Positions 41,928 to 50,439 of a stretch of 64,000 bases of DNA are shown here, one piece after another; the first letter of the stretch is position 1; the number at the start of each line of letters is the position of its first letter. Origin of the DNA: Peterkaempfera sp044755465. Its GTDB lineage: Bacteria; Actinomycetota; Actinomycetes; Streptomycetales; Streptomycetaceae. A program made the position numbers and the translations under genes. The stretch spans positions 744,001-808,000 of the forward strand of contig NZ_JBIVRB010000001.1 in assembly GCF_044755465.1 (NCBI RefSeq). The letters are read 5' to 3'. The notes under the pieces were generated by a model, which was not told the DNA's origin, ran no database searches, and saw only the letters and a program-made list of their open reading frames with translations.

Positions 41928-42198
41928 CTTGCAGCATCTTGCGCAAGGATGCGGTGCTCCCTGCCGCGGCGTCGCTGTGCGTCCCCGGGCGACCGAGTCC
42001 GGCTGCGCGGACCCCACACCCCGGAGTCCGCGCAGCCGGCGGCCGGTCGGCGGGCTGTTTCCACGGTCCGTCCGACGGTCGGGCGTCGGTGGGGCACGGG
42101 AGCGGCGGGCGGTGGCCAGGGGCTCCGTGTGTGGCGTTCCCACCTGTTCCGGGGTCGTACGGGAGTCCCAAGCGCCCCTGCTCCGCAAGAACTTGCAG
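41928..42198 (+). promoter_or_regulatory. candidate MalR/Reg1-type operators upstream of alpha-amylase
   Basis: CTTGCAG-CAT-CTTGCGCAAG at 41928-41947 and CGCAAGAA-CTTGCAG around 42186-42198 resemble the CTTGCAG repeats that control streptomycete amylase and maltose genes. The two sites bracket the likely promoter in a 414-bp gap that has no supported gene. They predict repression in the absence of maltose/maltodextrins. Confidence 0.6.
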
Positions 42199-42284
42199 CG
42201 CTCTGGGCGCGGTGAGCCCTGCGGAAACGGTTCTTCCGTCGACCTCCGGCCGTCCGCGCGACGGCCCCGCCCGAGGAGATCCCG

Positions 42285-45200
42285 TTGAGACCACGAACCT
42301 CCCGAACCCCCCGAACCTCCCGGCGACGAATACCGCTACCGGCGGTCCTGGTCCCGGTGCTGGCCCTGCTGATCGGCCTGCTCGCCACCGGTGTGCAGCC
42401 GGCCGGAGCCGCGTCCGCGACGCCGACCGCCACCGGTGCCGGCAGCACGACGGTGTTCTACTACACCAAGACCCGCAACTGGAGCAGCTACTACCTGCAC
42501 TACGCGCCGGACGGCGGCGCCTGGACCGACGTCCCCGGTGTGGCCATGGAGGCCGCCTGTACGGACTGGGTCAAGAGGACCGTCGACCTGGGCAGCGCGC
42601 CCGGCCTCCAGGCGACCTTCAACAACGGCTCCGGCACCTGGGACAACAACGGGGGCCGCAACTACGACCTGGGCACCGGCACCCTCACCGTCAAGGACGG
42701 GGTGATCGCACACAGCGACCCGTGCGGCGACGGCTCCGGCGGTGACCCGTCACCGAGCCCGACGCCCACTCAGGGCGGCCACAGCGCCACGGTGTTCTAC
42801 TCCACCACCAGCGTCGGCTGGCCGACGGTCAACCTGCACTACGCGCCGGACGGCGGCGCCTGGACCACCGTGCCCGGCGTCGGCATGGAGGCCGCCTGCT
42901 CGGGCTGGGTGCAGAAGACCGTCGACCTGGGCACCGCCACCGGGCTCGCCGTCACCTTCAACAACGGCAATGGCGTCTGGGACAACAACAACGGCAACAA
43001 CTACGCCCTGCCCACCGGCCTGAGCACGGTCCAGGACAGGAAGGTCACCAAGAACGCCAAGGACCCGTGCGCCGAGGTGGTGCCGGACACCCGGGCACCC
43101 ACCGTGCCCAGCTCGGTGAAGGCGACGGCCACCGAGGTCTCCACCGTGCTGACCTGGGAACCCTCCAGCGACGACACCGCCGTGACCGGTTACCAGGTCA
43201 CCCGGACCGGCGGCAGCCGGGGCACCGTGGTGCTGAACGTCAGCTCCACCGTCTACTCGGACTCCGGCCTGGAGGAGAAGACCACCTACTCGTACACGGT
43301 CAGGGCGCTGGACGCGGCCGGCAACATCTCCGCCGCCTCCGCCCCGGCCACCGCGACCACCGGCAGCAAGCCGCCGGCCGCCAAACCGGGCGAGATGATC
43401 GGCACCGACCCGCGCAAGGACCCGATCTACTTCGTGCTCACCGCGCGCTTCTACGACGGCGACACCAGCAATGACCGGGGCGGCAACCAGGACGTCGCCT
43501 CCGGCAACGCGGCCGACCACGACCCGATGTTCCGGGGCGACTTCAAGGGCCTGGTGCAGAAGCTGGACTACGTCAAGGCGCTGGGCTTCTCCGCGATCTG
43601 GATCACCCCGGTGGTGCTGAACCGCTCGGACTACGACTACCACGGCTACCACGGCTACGACTTCTACCGGGTGGACCCGCGCCTGGAGTCCGCCGGTGCC
43701 TCGTACCAGGACCTGATCAACGCGGCGCACGCCAAGGGCATCAAGATCTACCAGGACGTGGTCTACAACCACAGCTCCCGCTGGGGCGCCAAGGGCCTCT
43801 TCGTGCCCACCGTCTACGGGGTGCGCGACGCGCAGTGGTCCTGGTACTACGACGAGAAGCAGCCGGGCTTCGAGTACGACGGTCTGACCATCGACCCCAC
43901 GACCGGCAAGTCGTACTACAACGGCGACCTCTGGTCGACCGAGGAGCCGCCCGGCAACACCTGCCTCAACTGGGGCAGGCCCACCGGGCAGAGGAGCCCC
44001 GAGGGCTACACGCTCTACAACTGCCAGTGGCCCGATCCGACCTCGGGCATGTTCCCCGCCAAGTACTACCACCAGTGCTGGATCGGCAACTGGGAGGGCG
44101 AGGACTCCCGCAGTTGCTGGCTGGCCGACGACCTGGCCGACTTCGACACCGAGAACGCCGAGGTGCAGAACTACCTGATCGGCGCCTATGACAAGTACAT
44201 CGACATGGGTGTGGACGGCTTCCGGGTCGACACCGCCGTGCACATCCCCCGGGTCACCTGGAACCGGCGCTTCCTGCCCGCCATCCAGCAGCGGGTCACC
44301 CAGGACTGGGGGCCGGAGAAGGGGGCCGACTTCTTCGTCTTCGGCGAGGTCGGCGCGTTCGTCAACGACAAGTGGAACCGGGGCTCGGTCAACCACTCCG
44401 CGCAGTTCTACACCTGGAAGGAGCGCAAGGAGTACAGCGCGGACGACACCCAGGCCGCCCTTGACCAGTACGACTACGAGGAGCAGTTGGGCACCGGCAA
44501 CCAGCCGACGTCCAGCAACGCCTTCCTGGACGGCAACGCGTACCACACCCCGGACCACAGCAAGTTCTCCGGGATGAACATCATCGACATGCGCATGCAC
44601 ATGAACTTCGGCGACGCGCACAACGCCTTCAACAACGGCAAGGACTCCGACGACGCCACCAACGACGCCACCTACAACGTCGTCTATGTGGACAGCCATG
44701 ACTACGGGCCCAACAAGTCCTCCGTCCGCTACACCGGCGGCGAGGCGGCCTGGGCCGAGAACATGGCCCTGATGTGGACCTTCCGTGGCATCCCGACGCT
44801 GTACTACGGCTCGGAGATCCAGTTCCAGGCGGGCAGGACCATCGACTGCGGGCCCAGCTGCCCGCTGGCCGGCACCGGCCGGGCCTACTACGGCGACCAT
44901 GTGGAGGGCAGCGTCACCGCCTCGGACTTCGGCAAGGTCGACAGCGCCGGCGGCCCGGTCGCCACCACGCTGGCCCAGCCGCTGGTCAAGCAGGTCCAGC
45001 GGCTCAATCTGATCCGCCGGGCCATCCCGGCACTCCAGATGGGCCAGTACTCCACCGAGGGCGTCAGCGGCGGCGGCATGGCCTTCAAGCGCCGCTACAC
45101 CGACGCCGCGGCCGGGGTGGACAGCTTCGCGTTGGTCGCCGTCACCGACGGCGCCACCTTCACCGGCATCCCCAATGGCACCTACCAGGACGCCGTCACG

Positions 45201-45341
45201 GGTGAGGTGAAGACCGTCACCGGCGGCACCCTGTCCATCGCCGCCTCCGGCAAGGGCAACCTGCGGGTGTACGTCCTCGACCTGGGCGGCAGGAACGCCG
45301 CGCCCGGCAAGATCGGCACCGACGGCCCCTACCTCAAGTAG
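42285..45341 (+). CDS. secreted GH13 alpha-amylase with two CBM25 modules
   Basis: A 1018-residue extracellular enzyme hydrolysing alpha-1,4-glucan. Order: signal peptide (about 1-43), CBM25 (about 55-150), a short linker, a second CBM25 (about 167-262; both show HYAPDGGAWT and WDNN), a fibronectin type III module (about 272-362), then the GH13 barrel. Catalytic regions: DVVYNH (about 490), GFRVDTAVH with the nucleophile Asp (about 645), FGEVG with the acid Glu (about 687) and VDSHD (about 804). Start is a TTG with GAGGAGA six bases upstream. Regulated probably by MalR-like sites; a strong terminator follows. Confidence 0.93.
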   Translation: MRPRTSRTPRTSRRRIPLPAVLVPVLALLIGLLATGVQPAGAASATPTATGAGSTTVFYYTKTRNWSSYYLHYAPDGGAWTDVPGVAMEAACTDWVKRTVDLGSAPGLQATFNNGSGTWDNNGGRNYDLGTGTLTVKDGVIAHSDPCGDGSGGDPSPSPTPTQGGHSATVFYSTTSVGWPTVNLHYAPDGGAWTTVPGVGMEAACSGWVQKTVDLGTATGLAVTFNNGNGVWDNNNGNNYALPTGLSTVQDRKVTKNAKDPCAEVVPDTRAPTVPSSVKATATEVSTVLTWEPSSDDTAVTGYQVTRTGGSRGTVVLNVSSTVYSDSGLEEKTTYSYTVRALDAAGNISAASAPATATTGSKPPAAKPGEMIGTDPRKDPIYFVLTARFYDGDTSNDRGGNQDVASGNAADHDPMFRGDFKGLVQKLDYVKALGFSAIWITPVVLNRSDYDYHGYHGYDFYRVDPRLESAGASYQDLINAAHAKGIKIYQDVVYNHSSRWGAKGLFVPTVYGVRDAQWSWYYDEKQPGFEYDGLTIDPTTGKSYYNGDLWSTEEPPGNTCLNWGRPTGQRSPEGYTLYNCQWPDPTSGMFPAKYYHQCWIGNWEGEDSRSCWLADDLADFDTENAEVQNYLIGAYDKYIDMGVDGFRVDTAVHIPRVTWNRRFLPAIQQRVTQDWGPEKGADFFVFGEVGAFVNDKWNRGSVNHSAQFYTWKERKEYSADDTQAALDQYDYEEQLGTGNQPTSSNAFLDGNAYHTPDHSKFSGMNIIDMRMHMNFGDAHNAFNNGKDSDDATNDATYNVVYVDSHDYGPNKSSVRYTGGEAAWAENMALMWTFRGIPTLYYGSEIQFQAGRTIDCGPSCPLAGTGRAYYGDHVEGSVTASDFGKVDSAGGPVATTLAQPLVKQVQRLNLIRRAIPALQMGQYSTEGVSGGGMAFKRRYTDAAAGVDSFALVAVTDGATFTGIPNGTYQDAVTGEVKTVTGGTLSIAASGKGNLRVYVLDLGGRNAAPGKIGTDGPYLK

Positions 45342-45351
45342 CCCTGCCCTT

Positions 45352-45393
45352 GGCCCCGGTCGGGGCAGCCGCCGCGCTGCCCCGACCGGGGCC
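45352..45393 (+). terminator. perfect hairpin after alpha-amylase
   Basis: GGCCCCGGTCGGGGCAGC (45352-45369), a CGCCGC loop and the exact complement at 45376-45393, an 18-bp stem 11 bp after the stop. Confidence 0.85.
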
Positions 45394-45609
45394 TGGCCGT
45401 GCCGGTCGTGGCCCGGTCGTGGCCTGGACGCCCGGGGGCGGCGGTCGGCCACTTCTGTCGGGTCCATTGACGCTGGACCGGCGCAGTGCTTCCATCGTCA
45501 GCGCCCTGGAGCAACAGGCCGAGTACGGCCGCTCCGGCATCCCGCGAGTCGCGTGAGCCGGGCCCCACCACCCTGGACGGCTGTGGACCGCGACGCTTCC
45601 CGCTGAAGC

Positions 45610-45644
45610 TGACAACGTTATCGAGATTTCTGGACAACGTTGTC
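45610..45644 (+). promoter_or_regulatory. twin LacI-type operators upstream of mannanase genes
   Basis: TGACAACGTTATC (45610-45622) and GACAACGTTGTC (45633-45644) share the palindromic core ACAACGTTGT typical of LacI-family sites; their centres are 22 bp apart, two helical turns. They lie about 75-105 bp before the GH5 mannanase start. A mannose- or mannobiose-responsive LacI repressor is expected; none is encoded nearby. Confidence 0.65.
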
Positions 45645-45717
45645 AGGCTCTGGTGATCGCCGCACCCCGGCCGTCCCGCCGGCTCAACCGAGCCGGCGCG
45701 ACGAAAAGGACACGAGA

Positions 45718-47364
45718 GTGACACACCAGCCCCCGGCCACCAGGTGGTGGTCCCGGCCCGCGGCGATCCTGGTCGCCGCCGTACTCGCCGTGGCAGGACT
45801 GGCCGCCGTACGCACCCCCGCCTCGGCGGCGGTGCCCAGCGGATTCGCCTACCGGTGCGGCATTCACTTCTGCCTGGACGGCAGCCAGTACTACTTCGCC
45901 GGGGCGAACACCTACGACCTGTTCACCTACGGCAGCGGCTCGGGCGACACCGAGACGCAGTACATGGACAAGACCCGGATCGACGCCCAGTTCGCGAACC
46001 TCCAGGCCGACAAGGTCAGCGTGCTGCGGCTGTGGATGTTCAGCCATGAGGACTGGCACGGCTTCGAGAAGTCCAAGGGCGTCTACAACGAGCAGGAGTG
46101 GGCCGAGTTCGACTACATCATCCAGTCGGCCAAGGCGCACAACATCAAGCTCATCCCGGTCTTCGAGAACTACTGGGAGGCGTACGGCGGCATCGACACC
46201 CGCCTGAAGTGGGAGGGCCTGAACGGCGGCGACCCGGGCCGCGCGGCCTTCTTCGACAAGAGCCGCTGCCCCGGCTGCTTCACCTCGTACAAGAACTACG
46301 TCAACTACGCGCTCAACCGCACCAACCACTACAGCGGCGTCAAGTACAAAGACGACCCCACCATCTTCGCGTGGGAGCTGATGAACGAGCCGCGCTACCA
46401 GAACCAGAGCACCGCCGAGAACGTCAACGGCACCACGCTGCGCGCCTGGGTGGACGAGATGGGTGCCTACATCAAGGGCATCGACCCCAACCACATGCTG
46501 GACGCGGGTCTGGAGGGGCACGGCACCAAGTACGGCTTCGGCGGTGACGAGGGCAACCCCTTCGTCTACGTCCAGCAGTCGCCGTACATCGACTTCACCT
46601 CCGCCCACCCGTACCCGAACGAGCCCTGGGCGAACCTGACCCTGGCCCAGACCCAGAAGCTCATCCGGGCCTGGATCAGCGACTCGCACGACGTGGTCGG
46701 CAAGCCCTTCTTCCTGGGTGAGTTCAACACGCAGAACGTGGACCGGTCGACCTGGTGGACCGGGATCTACAGCGACTTCGAGGCGGCGGGCGGTGACGGC
46801 AGCGCCTTCTGGTGGTACGAGGACCGCCAGGTGGACCCCAACTACGGAGTGCTGGCCGGAGCCCCCGAGCTGTCGGTCTTCCGTGCGCACTCGGCCCGGA
46901 TGGCGGCCAAGAGCGGCAGCACGCCGCCCACGACGCCGCCCACCACGCCCCCGACCACGCCGCCCACCACGCCTCCGACCACGCCTCCGACCACGCCTCC
47001 GACCACGCCGCCCACGACGCCGCCGACCACCCCGCCGACCGGCTCGGGCTGCTCCGTCGCGTACCAGCTGTCGGACTGGGGCACCAGCTTCAACGCCGAC
47101 ATCACCGTCAAGAACGGCGGCAGCAGCGCCATCAACGGCTGGAAGCTCGTCTTCTCCTTCCCCGGCGGCCAGACCATCAACTCGATCTGGAACGCCAAGG
47201 CCACCCAGAGCGGCAAGCAGGTCACCGTCACCAACGAGGCGTGGACCAATGTCATCCCGGCCGGCGGCTCGGTGAACTTCGGCCTCAACGGCACCTCCAG
47301 CCCGGGTACCAACGGCGTGCCCACCCAGTTCACCCTCAACGGCACCACCTGCAAGATCGGCTGA
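45718..47364 (+). CDS. secreted GH5_7 beta-mannanase with CBM2
   Basis: A 548-residue extracellular enzyme. After a signal peptide (to about residue 38, ending ASA) comes a GH5 subfamily 7-like barrel with KVSVLRLWMFSHEDWHGFE, FENYWEAYGG, the acid/base Glu224 in IFAWELMNEPR and the nucleophile Glu335 in FFLGEFN. A linker of nine-fold Pro-Pro-Thr-Thr repeats (about 402-440) leads to a C-terminal CBM2 (CSVAYQLSDWGTSFNADITV to TFTLNGTTC-type end) that binds cellulose or mannan-rich walls. Endo-1,4-beta-mannosidase activity is expected. Start GTG 45718 with AAAAGGA upstream. The GH134 gene follows after 46 bp. Confidence 0.9.
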   Translation: MTHQPPATRWWSRPAAILVAAVLAVAGLAAVRTPASAAVPSGFAYRCGIHFCLDGSQYYFAGANTYDLFTYGSGSGDTETQYMDKTRIDAQFANLQADKVSVLRLWMFSHEDWHGFEKSKGVYNEQEWAEFDYIIQSAKAHNIKLIPVFENYWEAYGGIDTRLKWEGLNGGDPGRAAFFDKSRCPGCFTSYKNYVNYALNRTNHYSGVKYKDDPTIFAWELMNEPRYQNQSTAENVNGTTLRAWVDEMGAYIKGIDPNHMLDAGLEGHGTKYGFGGDEGNPFVYVQQSPYIDFTSAHPYPNEPWANLTLAQTQKLIRAWISDSHDVVGKPFFLGEFNTQNVDRSTWWTGIYSDFEAAGGDGSAFWWYEDRQVDPNYGVLAGAPELSVFRAHSARMAAKSGSTPPTTPPTTPPTTPPTTPPTTPPTTPPTTPPTTPPTTPPTGSGCSVAYQLSDWGTSFNADITVKNGGSSAINGWKLVFSFPGGQTINSIWNAKATQSGKQVTVTNEAWTNVIPAGGSVNFGLNGTSSPGTNGVPTQFTLNGTTCKIG

Positions 47365-47410
47365 CCGTTCCGCGCACCCCTTCCCCACCCCAGACCAAGG
47401 GAGCCGCACC

Positions 47411-48181
47411 ATGACGAAACGCCTCGCAGCACTGGTGCTCGCCGCCGTCCTGGCACTGGTCGGCAGCATCCTGCTCACCGCCCCGGCCGCCACCGCCGCG
47501 ACCGCGCCCAACGGCTATCCGTACTGCAACAACGGCAGCGCCAGCGACCCGGACGGGGACGGCTGGGGCTGGGAGAACAACCAGTCCTGTGTCGTCCGGG
47601 GCGGCCGGGCCGACACCGGCAACGGGTCCGGGGGGTCCAGCGGTGGCTCCAGCGGGGGCTCCGGCGGCGGTAGCGTGAGCTGCCCGTCCGGCATGAGCTG
47701 CGGCTCGTACACGGTCAGCGGCCTCGGCAGCCGCAAGCAGCAGGTCCGCAACGCGGGCGGCAATGTGCTGGACCTGGCGGTCGCCATGCTGGAGACCGAC
47801 ACCATGACCAGCAACTACGCCTACGGCGACAACAAGAGCGGTGACGCCGCCAACTTCGGCATCTTCAAGCAGAACTGGATGATGCTCCGTGCGGCGTGCA
47901 GCCAGTTCCAGGGGCAGAGCGCCTCGCAGTGGAACAACGGTGCCGCGCTCAACAGCAACCTGAGCGCGGACGTCTCCTGCCTGCACCAGAGCCAGAACCA
48001 CTACGGCACCAATACCTGGTTCGCCGGGCACCGCAACGGCTCGTCGGGCCTGAGCAACCCCAACACCACCGACATCAACAACTACCGGACGGCGGTCTAC
48101 TGGATTCGTGACCAGCTCAACAACAACTCGGCCAACCTCAGCAACGACACCCGCTTCTGGGTGAACGTCCCGGCCATCTGA
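47411..48181 (+). CDS. secreted CBM10-like/GH134 beta-mannanase
   Basis: A 256-residue secreted protein: signal peptide (to about residue 30), a CBM10-like module (residues 33-66, PYCNNGSA to WGWENNQSC), a Gly/Ser linker and a C-terminal catalytic domain. That domain shows DLAVAMLETDTMTSNYAYGD then AANFGIFKQNWMM. A Glu (128) and Asp (140) exactly 12 apart match the catalytic pair reported for Streptomyces GH134 mannanase, a lysozyme-like fold. GH134 enzymes cleave unbranched mannan. It probably shares the operon and the LacI-type operators of the GH5 enzyme 46 bp upstream, and a hairpin follows. Confidence 0.85.
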   Translation: MTKRLAALVLAAVLALVGSILLTAPAATAATAPNGYPYCNNGSASDPDGDGWGWENNQSCVVRGGRADTGNGSGGSSGGSSGGSGGGSVSCPSGMSCGSYTVSGLGSRKQQVRNAGGNVLDLAVAMLETDTMTSNYAYGDNKSGDAANFGIFKQNWMMLRAACSQFQGQSASQWNNGAALNSNLSADVSCLHQSQNHYGTNTWFAGHRNGSSGLSNPNTTDINNYRTAVYWIRDQLNNNSANLSNDTRFWVNVPAI

Positions 48182-48210
48182 GACCCGGCCGACCGGCCAC
48201 CCGAACGACT

Positions 48211-48250
48211 GGAGGCCCACGGCCCGCCACCGCGCGGACCGTGGGCCTCC
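48211..48250. terminator. hairpin after GH134 mannanase
   Basis: GGAGGCCCACGG (48211-48222) pairs exactly with 48239-48250. It lies between convergent stops (48181 and 48266) and may be bidirectional. Confidence 0.75.
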
Positions 48251-48265
48251 GGCCGTCTTCCGCCG

Positions 48266-48850
48266 CTACGACCAGTCCGTCACGGTGGGCCAGTGGGCCC
48301 GCCGCTCCCGGGCGACGTCCGCCCGCGCCTCGGTGCCGTCCTCGGCAGGGACCGCGCCGCCCTCCGCCTCCCAGGTCCGCACCGGCTCCTGGCCGTCGTC
48401 CGCCGCCGGCCCGGCCAGCAGCTCATGGACGGTCCGGCTGTTGCCCGCCGCCGAGGCGGCGCCCATGGCACGCTCCGCCGTACGCGGGTCGGTCTCCGGC
48501 GGCACCACGAGCAGGTCCCAGCGGCCGCTCTGGTACGAGAACAGGCAGATCTCGTCCCGGTCCTGCTCGCTGTCGAACCAGCCCAGGTGCACGGTGTGCC
48601 CGGCCACCTGCATCTTGCGCGGCATGTCCGGCCACATCCCCCGGTGCACGGTGACCCGGGTGATCCGCCCCAGCCGCCGGTCCAGCTCGGCCACCAGCGG
48701 CGGCAGCTCCCGGGCGATCTCCCGCGACCTGGGCCACCAGGCCCCGGCCAGCCGGCCCGGCGGACTGCCGGCGGGCTCCAACGTGAATCTGGGCGGCGCC
48801 GCCGCCACGTCGGGCGGGGACGCGATTCGAGGAACGGTCGTCGACGACAT
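48266..48850 (-). CDS. DUF5994 family protein
   Basis: A 194-residue protein with the DUF5994 hallmarks: GAWWPRSREIARELPPLVAEL, RVTVHRGMWPDMPRKM, HLGWFDSEQDRDE and LLVVPPETDPRTAERAM. This actinobacterial family has no established function and is usually cytoplasmic. The ATG at 48850 fits the family start; the frame stays open to 48955 without support. The 352-bp gap to cutA holds no gene but contains one copy of a 40-bp repeat. Confidence 0.78.
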   Translation of the reverse strand: MSSTTVPRIASPPDVAAAPPRFTLEPAGSPPGRLAGAWWPRSREIARELPPLVAELDRRLGRITRVTVHRGMWPDMPRKMQVAGHTVHLGWFDSEQDRDEICLFSYQSGRWDLLVVPPETDPRTAERAMGAASAAGNSRTVHELLAGPAADDGQEPVRTWEAEGGAVPAEDGTEARADVARERRAHWPTVTDWS

Positions 48851-49077
48851 GATGCAGACCTGCCCCCGAGCGGGCCGAACCCGCCCGGCATTGTCACTCC
48901 GCGAGAGCGACGCGGCCATGGACACCCGCATACGAAGTGCTCCCACTACCCCCAAGCTACTCCCCCCACCCCTGACCGGTCCCGCCCCCGGAGCCTTCGG
49001 TCGCAGACGGGAGCACCGGCATCACTCACAGCAGCGATCAATCCGGTCCCGTCCCGACAGCCGGGGAAGGACCATGT

Positions 49078-49117
49078 GGCTGAGGCCAAGGGTGCTGATC
49101 ACGGGAGTACGCGACGG
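49078..49117 (+). repeat. 40-bp direct repeat, copy 1
   Basis: Key core GGTGCTGATCACGGG then GTACGCGACGG; the first copy matches the second (50330-50369) at about 36 of 40 positions. It lies upstream of cutA. Confidence 0.65.
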
Positions 49118-49190
49118 CGGCGAGCCCATGGCGGCCGGTCGCGGCGTAGCTGTCCGGTCCGTCCGGCCCTCCGGACGGCGGATGGGTGAA

Positions 49191-49196
49191 TAGGCT
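49191..49196 (+). promoter_or_regulatory. -10 element, leaderless start of cutA
   Basis: TAGGCT ends six bases before the ATG at 49203. Confidence 0.5.
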
Positions 49197-49202
49197 CCGT
49201 CC

Positions 49203-49535
49203 ATGACTGAGTTCGTGCAGGTGTCCACCGCTACCGAGACGCGCGAGCAGGCCGTCCGGTTGGCGGAGTCGGTGGTGCGGGGGCGGCTGGCGGCCGGGGC
49301 GCAGGTGGTGGGGCCCGTGGTGTCGGTGTTCTGGCATCTCGGGGAGTTCGGCACCGGCGAGGAGTGGCACCTGCTCCTCAAGGCGACCACCGAGCGGTAC
49401 CCGGAACTGGAGGCGCACCTGCTGGAGCACCACCCGTGGGAGAAACCCGAGGTGTGCGCGGTGCCGATCGTGGCGGGGTCAGAGGCGTACCTGCGGTGGG
49501 TCGCGGAAAGTACGGGGCCGCAGGCGACCCCGTAG
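49203..49535 (+). CDS. cutA: divalent cation tolerance protein CutA
   Basis: A 110-residue CutA1-type protein: FVQVSTATETREQAVRLAES, LAAGAQVVGPVVSVFWHLGE, EWHLLLKATTERYPELEAHL and EVCAVPIVAGSEAYLRWV, the usual ferredoxin-like trimeric fold. It is linked to copper and other divalent cation tolerance in enterobacteria, though its biochemical role is unclear. Leaderless-type promoter upstream. It converges on the broken regulator gene, three bases apart. Confidence 0.9.
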   Translation: MTEFVQVSTATETREQAVRLAESVVRGRLAAGAQVVGPVVSVFWHLGEFGTGEEWHLLLKATTERYPELEAHLLEHHPWEKPEVCAVPIVAGSEAYLRWVAESTGPQATP

Positions 49536-49538
49536 CTC

Positions 49539-50327
49539 TCAGACGGCGACCTTCTCCAGCACGGCGTCCCCAGCCGGAAGCCCGCTGTGCCCGCCGAGGC
49601 GCTTGAGGAGTGGACGGAGGCGGGCGCGGGGGCGGACGGAGGCCACCCCGTGGGCGAGGTCCAGTGCGCGGCCTGCGGTGGTGGCGGCCTGCTCGACTTC
49701 GCCGGCTGCCAAGTAGGAGTCCGCGAGCCAGGACAGGTACAGGGCCTCGTCCCGAGCGCGGCTGTCGTCGAATCCGGCGAGGGCGGCTTCAAGGACGGGT
49801 ACGGCCCGCAGGGGCCTGCGCAGTTCGGTCCAGCAACGGCCGGACATGATCTGGAGCTCGGTGCCGTCCACCCAGCGCGGTAGGTGTCGCCTCCGCCGAG
49901 TACATCGTCCAGGCGGCGCGCCGACGGAGCTGGTCGGGCAGGCCTTTGCCGACCCATCGGCCTTTGGCGGGGTGGGCGAGTTCGGGGAGGGCGGCGGCCA
50001 GGCCGGCGCCTGAGCCCGCTCGGAGGAATTGCCTGCGCTGCACTGTGCTCACGTCTTTCTCGTTCGTGGTGCGGGACGCAGGCCCGGGGGTGGGCGGATT
50101 CGCCTCCCAGGAGCGGGGCGCGAGGCCGAGCATGTGGCCCGGGATACGGAGCGCGTCCGCGATGCACACGAGCTTCTCGAAGCTCCCGGGCAGGTTGCTC
50201 CGGCCACCCCGTTGACGTGCCGGCCGTACTCGCTGACACTCACCGCGATCCGGCGGCCACGTACATCCCACGCGGATTGATCGCTGGTCGCGTCACAGAG
50301 CAGGCAGCCGCAGTCGGGGACGTCCAT
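49539..50327 (-). pseudogene. degraded XRE-TPR regulator (at least two frameshifts)
   Basis: Pieces of one regulator lie in three frames on the minus strand. The start (50200-50327) reads RRIAVSVSEYGRHVNG, the end of a helix-turn-helix; the middle (about 49870-50200) reads SFEKLVCIADALRIPGHMLG then VQRRQFLRAGSGAGLAAALP; the end (49539-49871) is TPR-like: VPVLEAALAGFDDSRARDEA and SWLADSYLAAGEVEQAATTA. The usual 150-200 residue TPR part between middle and end is missing, so a deletion accompanied the frameshifts. It resembles in layout the intact regulator at 19127-20299. Confidence 0.7.
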
Positions 50328-50329
50328 GC

Positions 50330-50369
50330 GGCTGAGGGCGCGGGTGCTGATCACGGGCGTACGCGACGG
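50330..50369 (+). repeat. 40-bp direct repeat, copy 2
   Basis: Starts GGCTGAGG and contains GGTGCTGATCACGGGCGTAC, lying three bases upstream of the broken regulator. Together with copy 1 it brackets a 1.2-kb segment containing cutA and the pseudogene. Confidence 0.65.
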
Positions 50370-50439
50370 GCCGCCCAACGAAACGCGGTCGGCGGCCCGT
50401 CCCTCGACGGATATCGGACGGAGGTCGAGGCCCGTGCCT

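Noticed and set aside
42750..45467. 905-residue open frame antisense to the amylase
   Set aside because: It is the reverse-frame shadow typical of high-GC coding DNA; the plus strand has complete GH13 motifs.
49078..50369. Integrase attachment sites of a mobile element
   Set aside because: The 40-bp repeats look att-like, but no integrase, excisionase or tRNA gene is adjacent; kept only as direct repeats.
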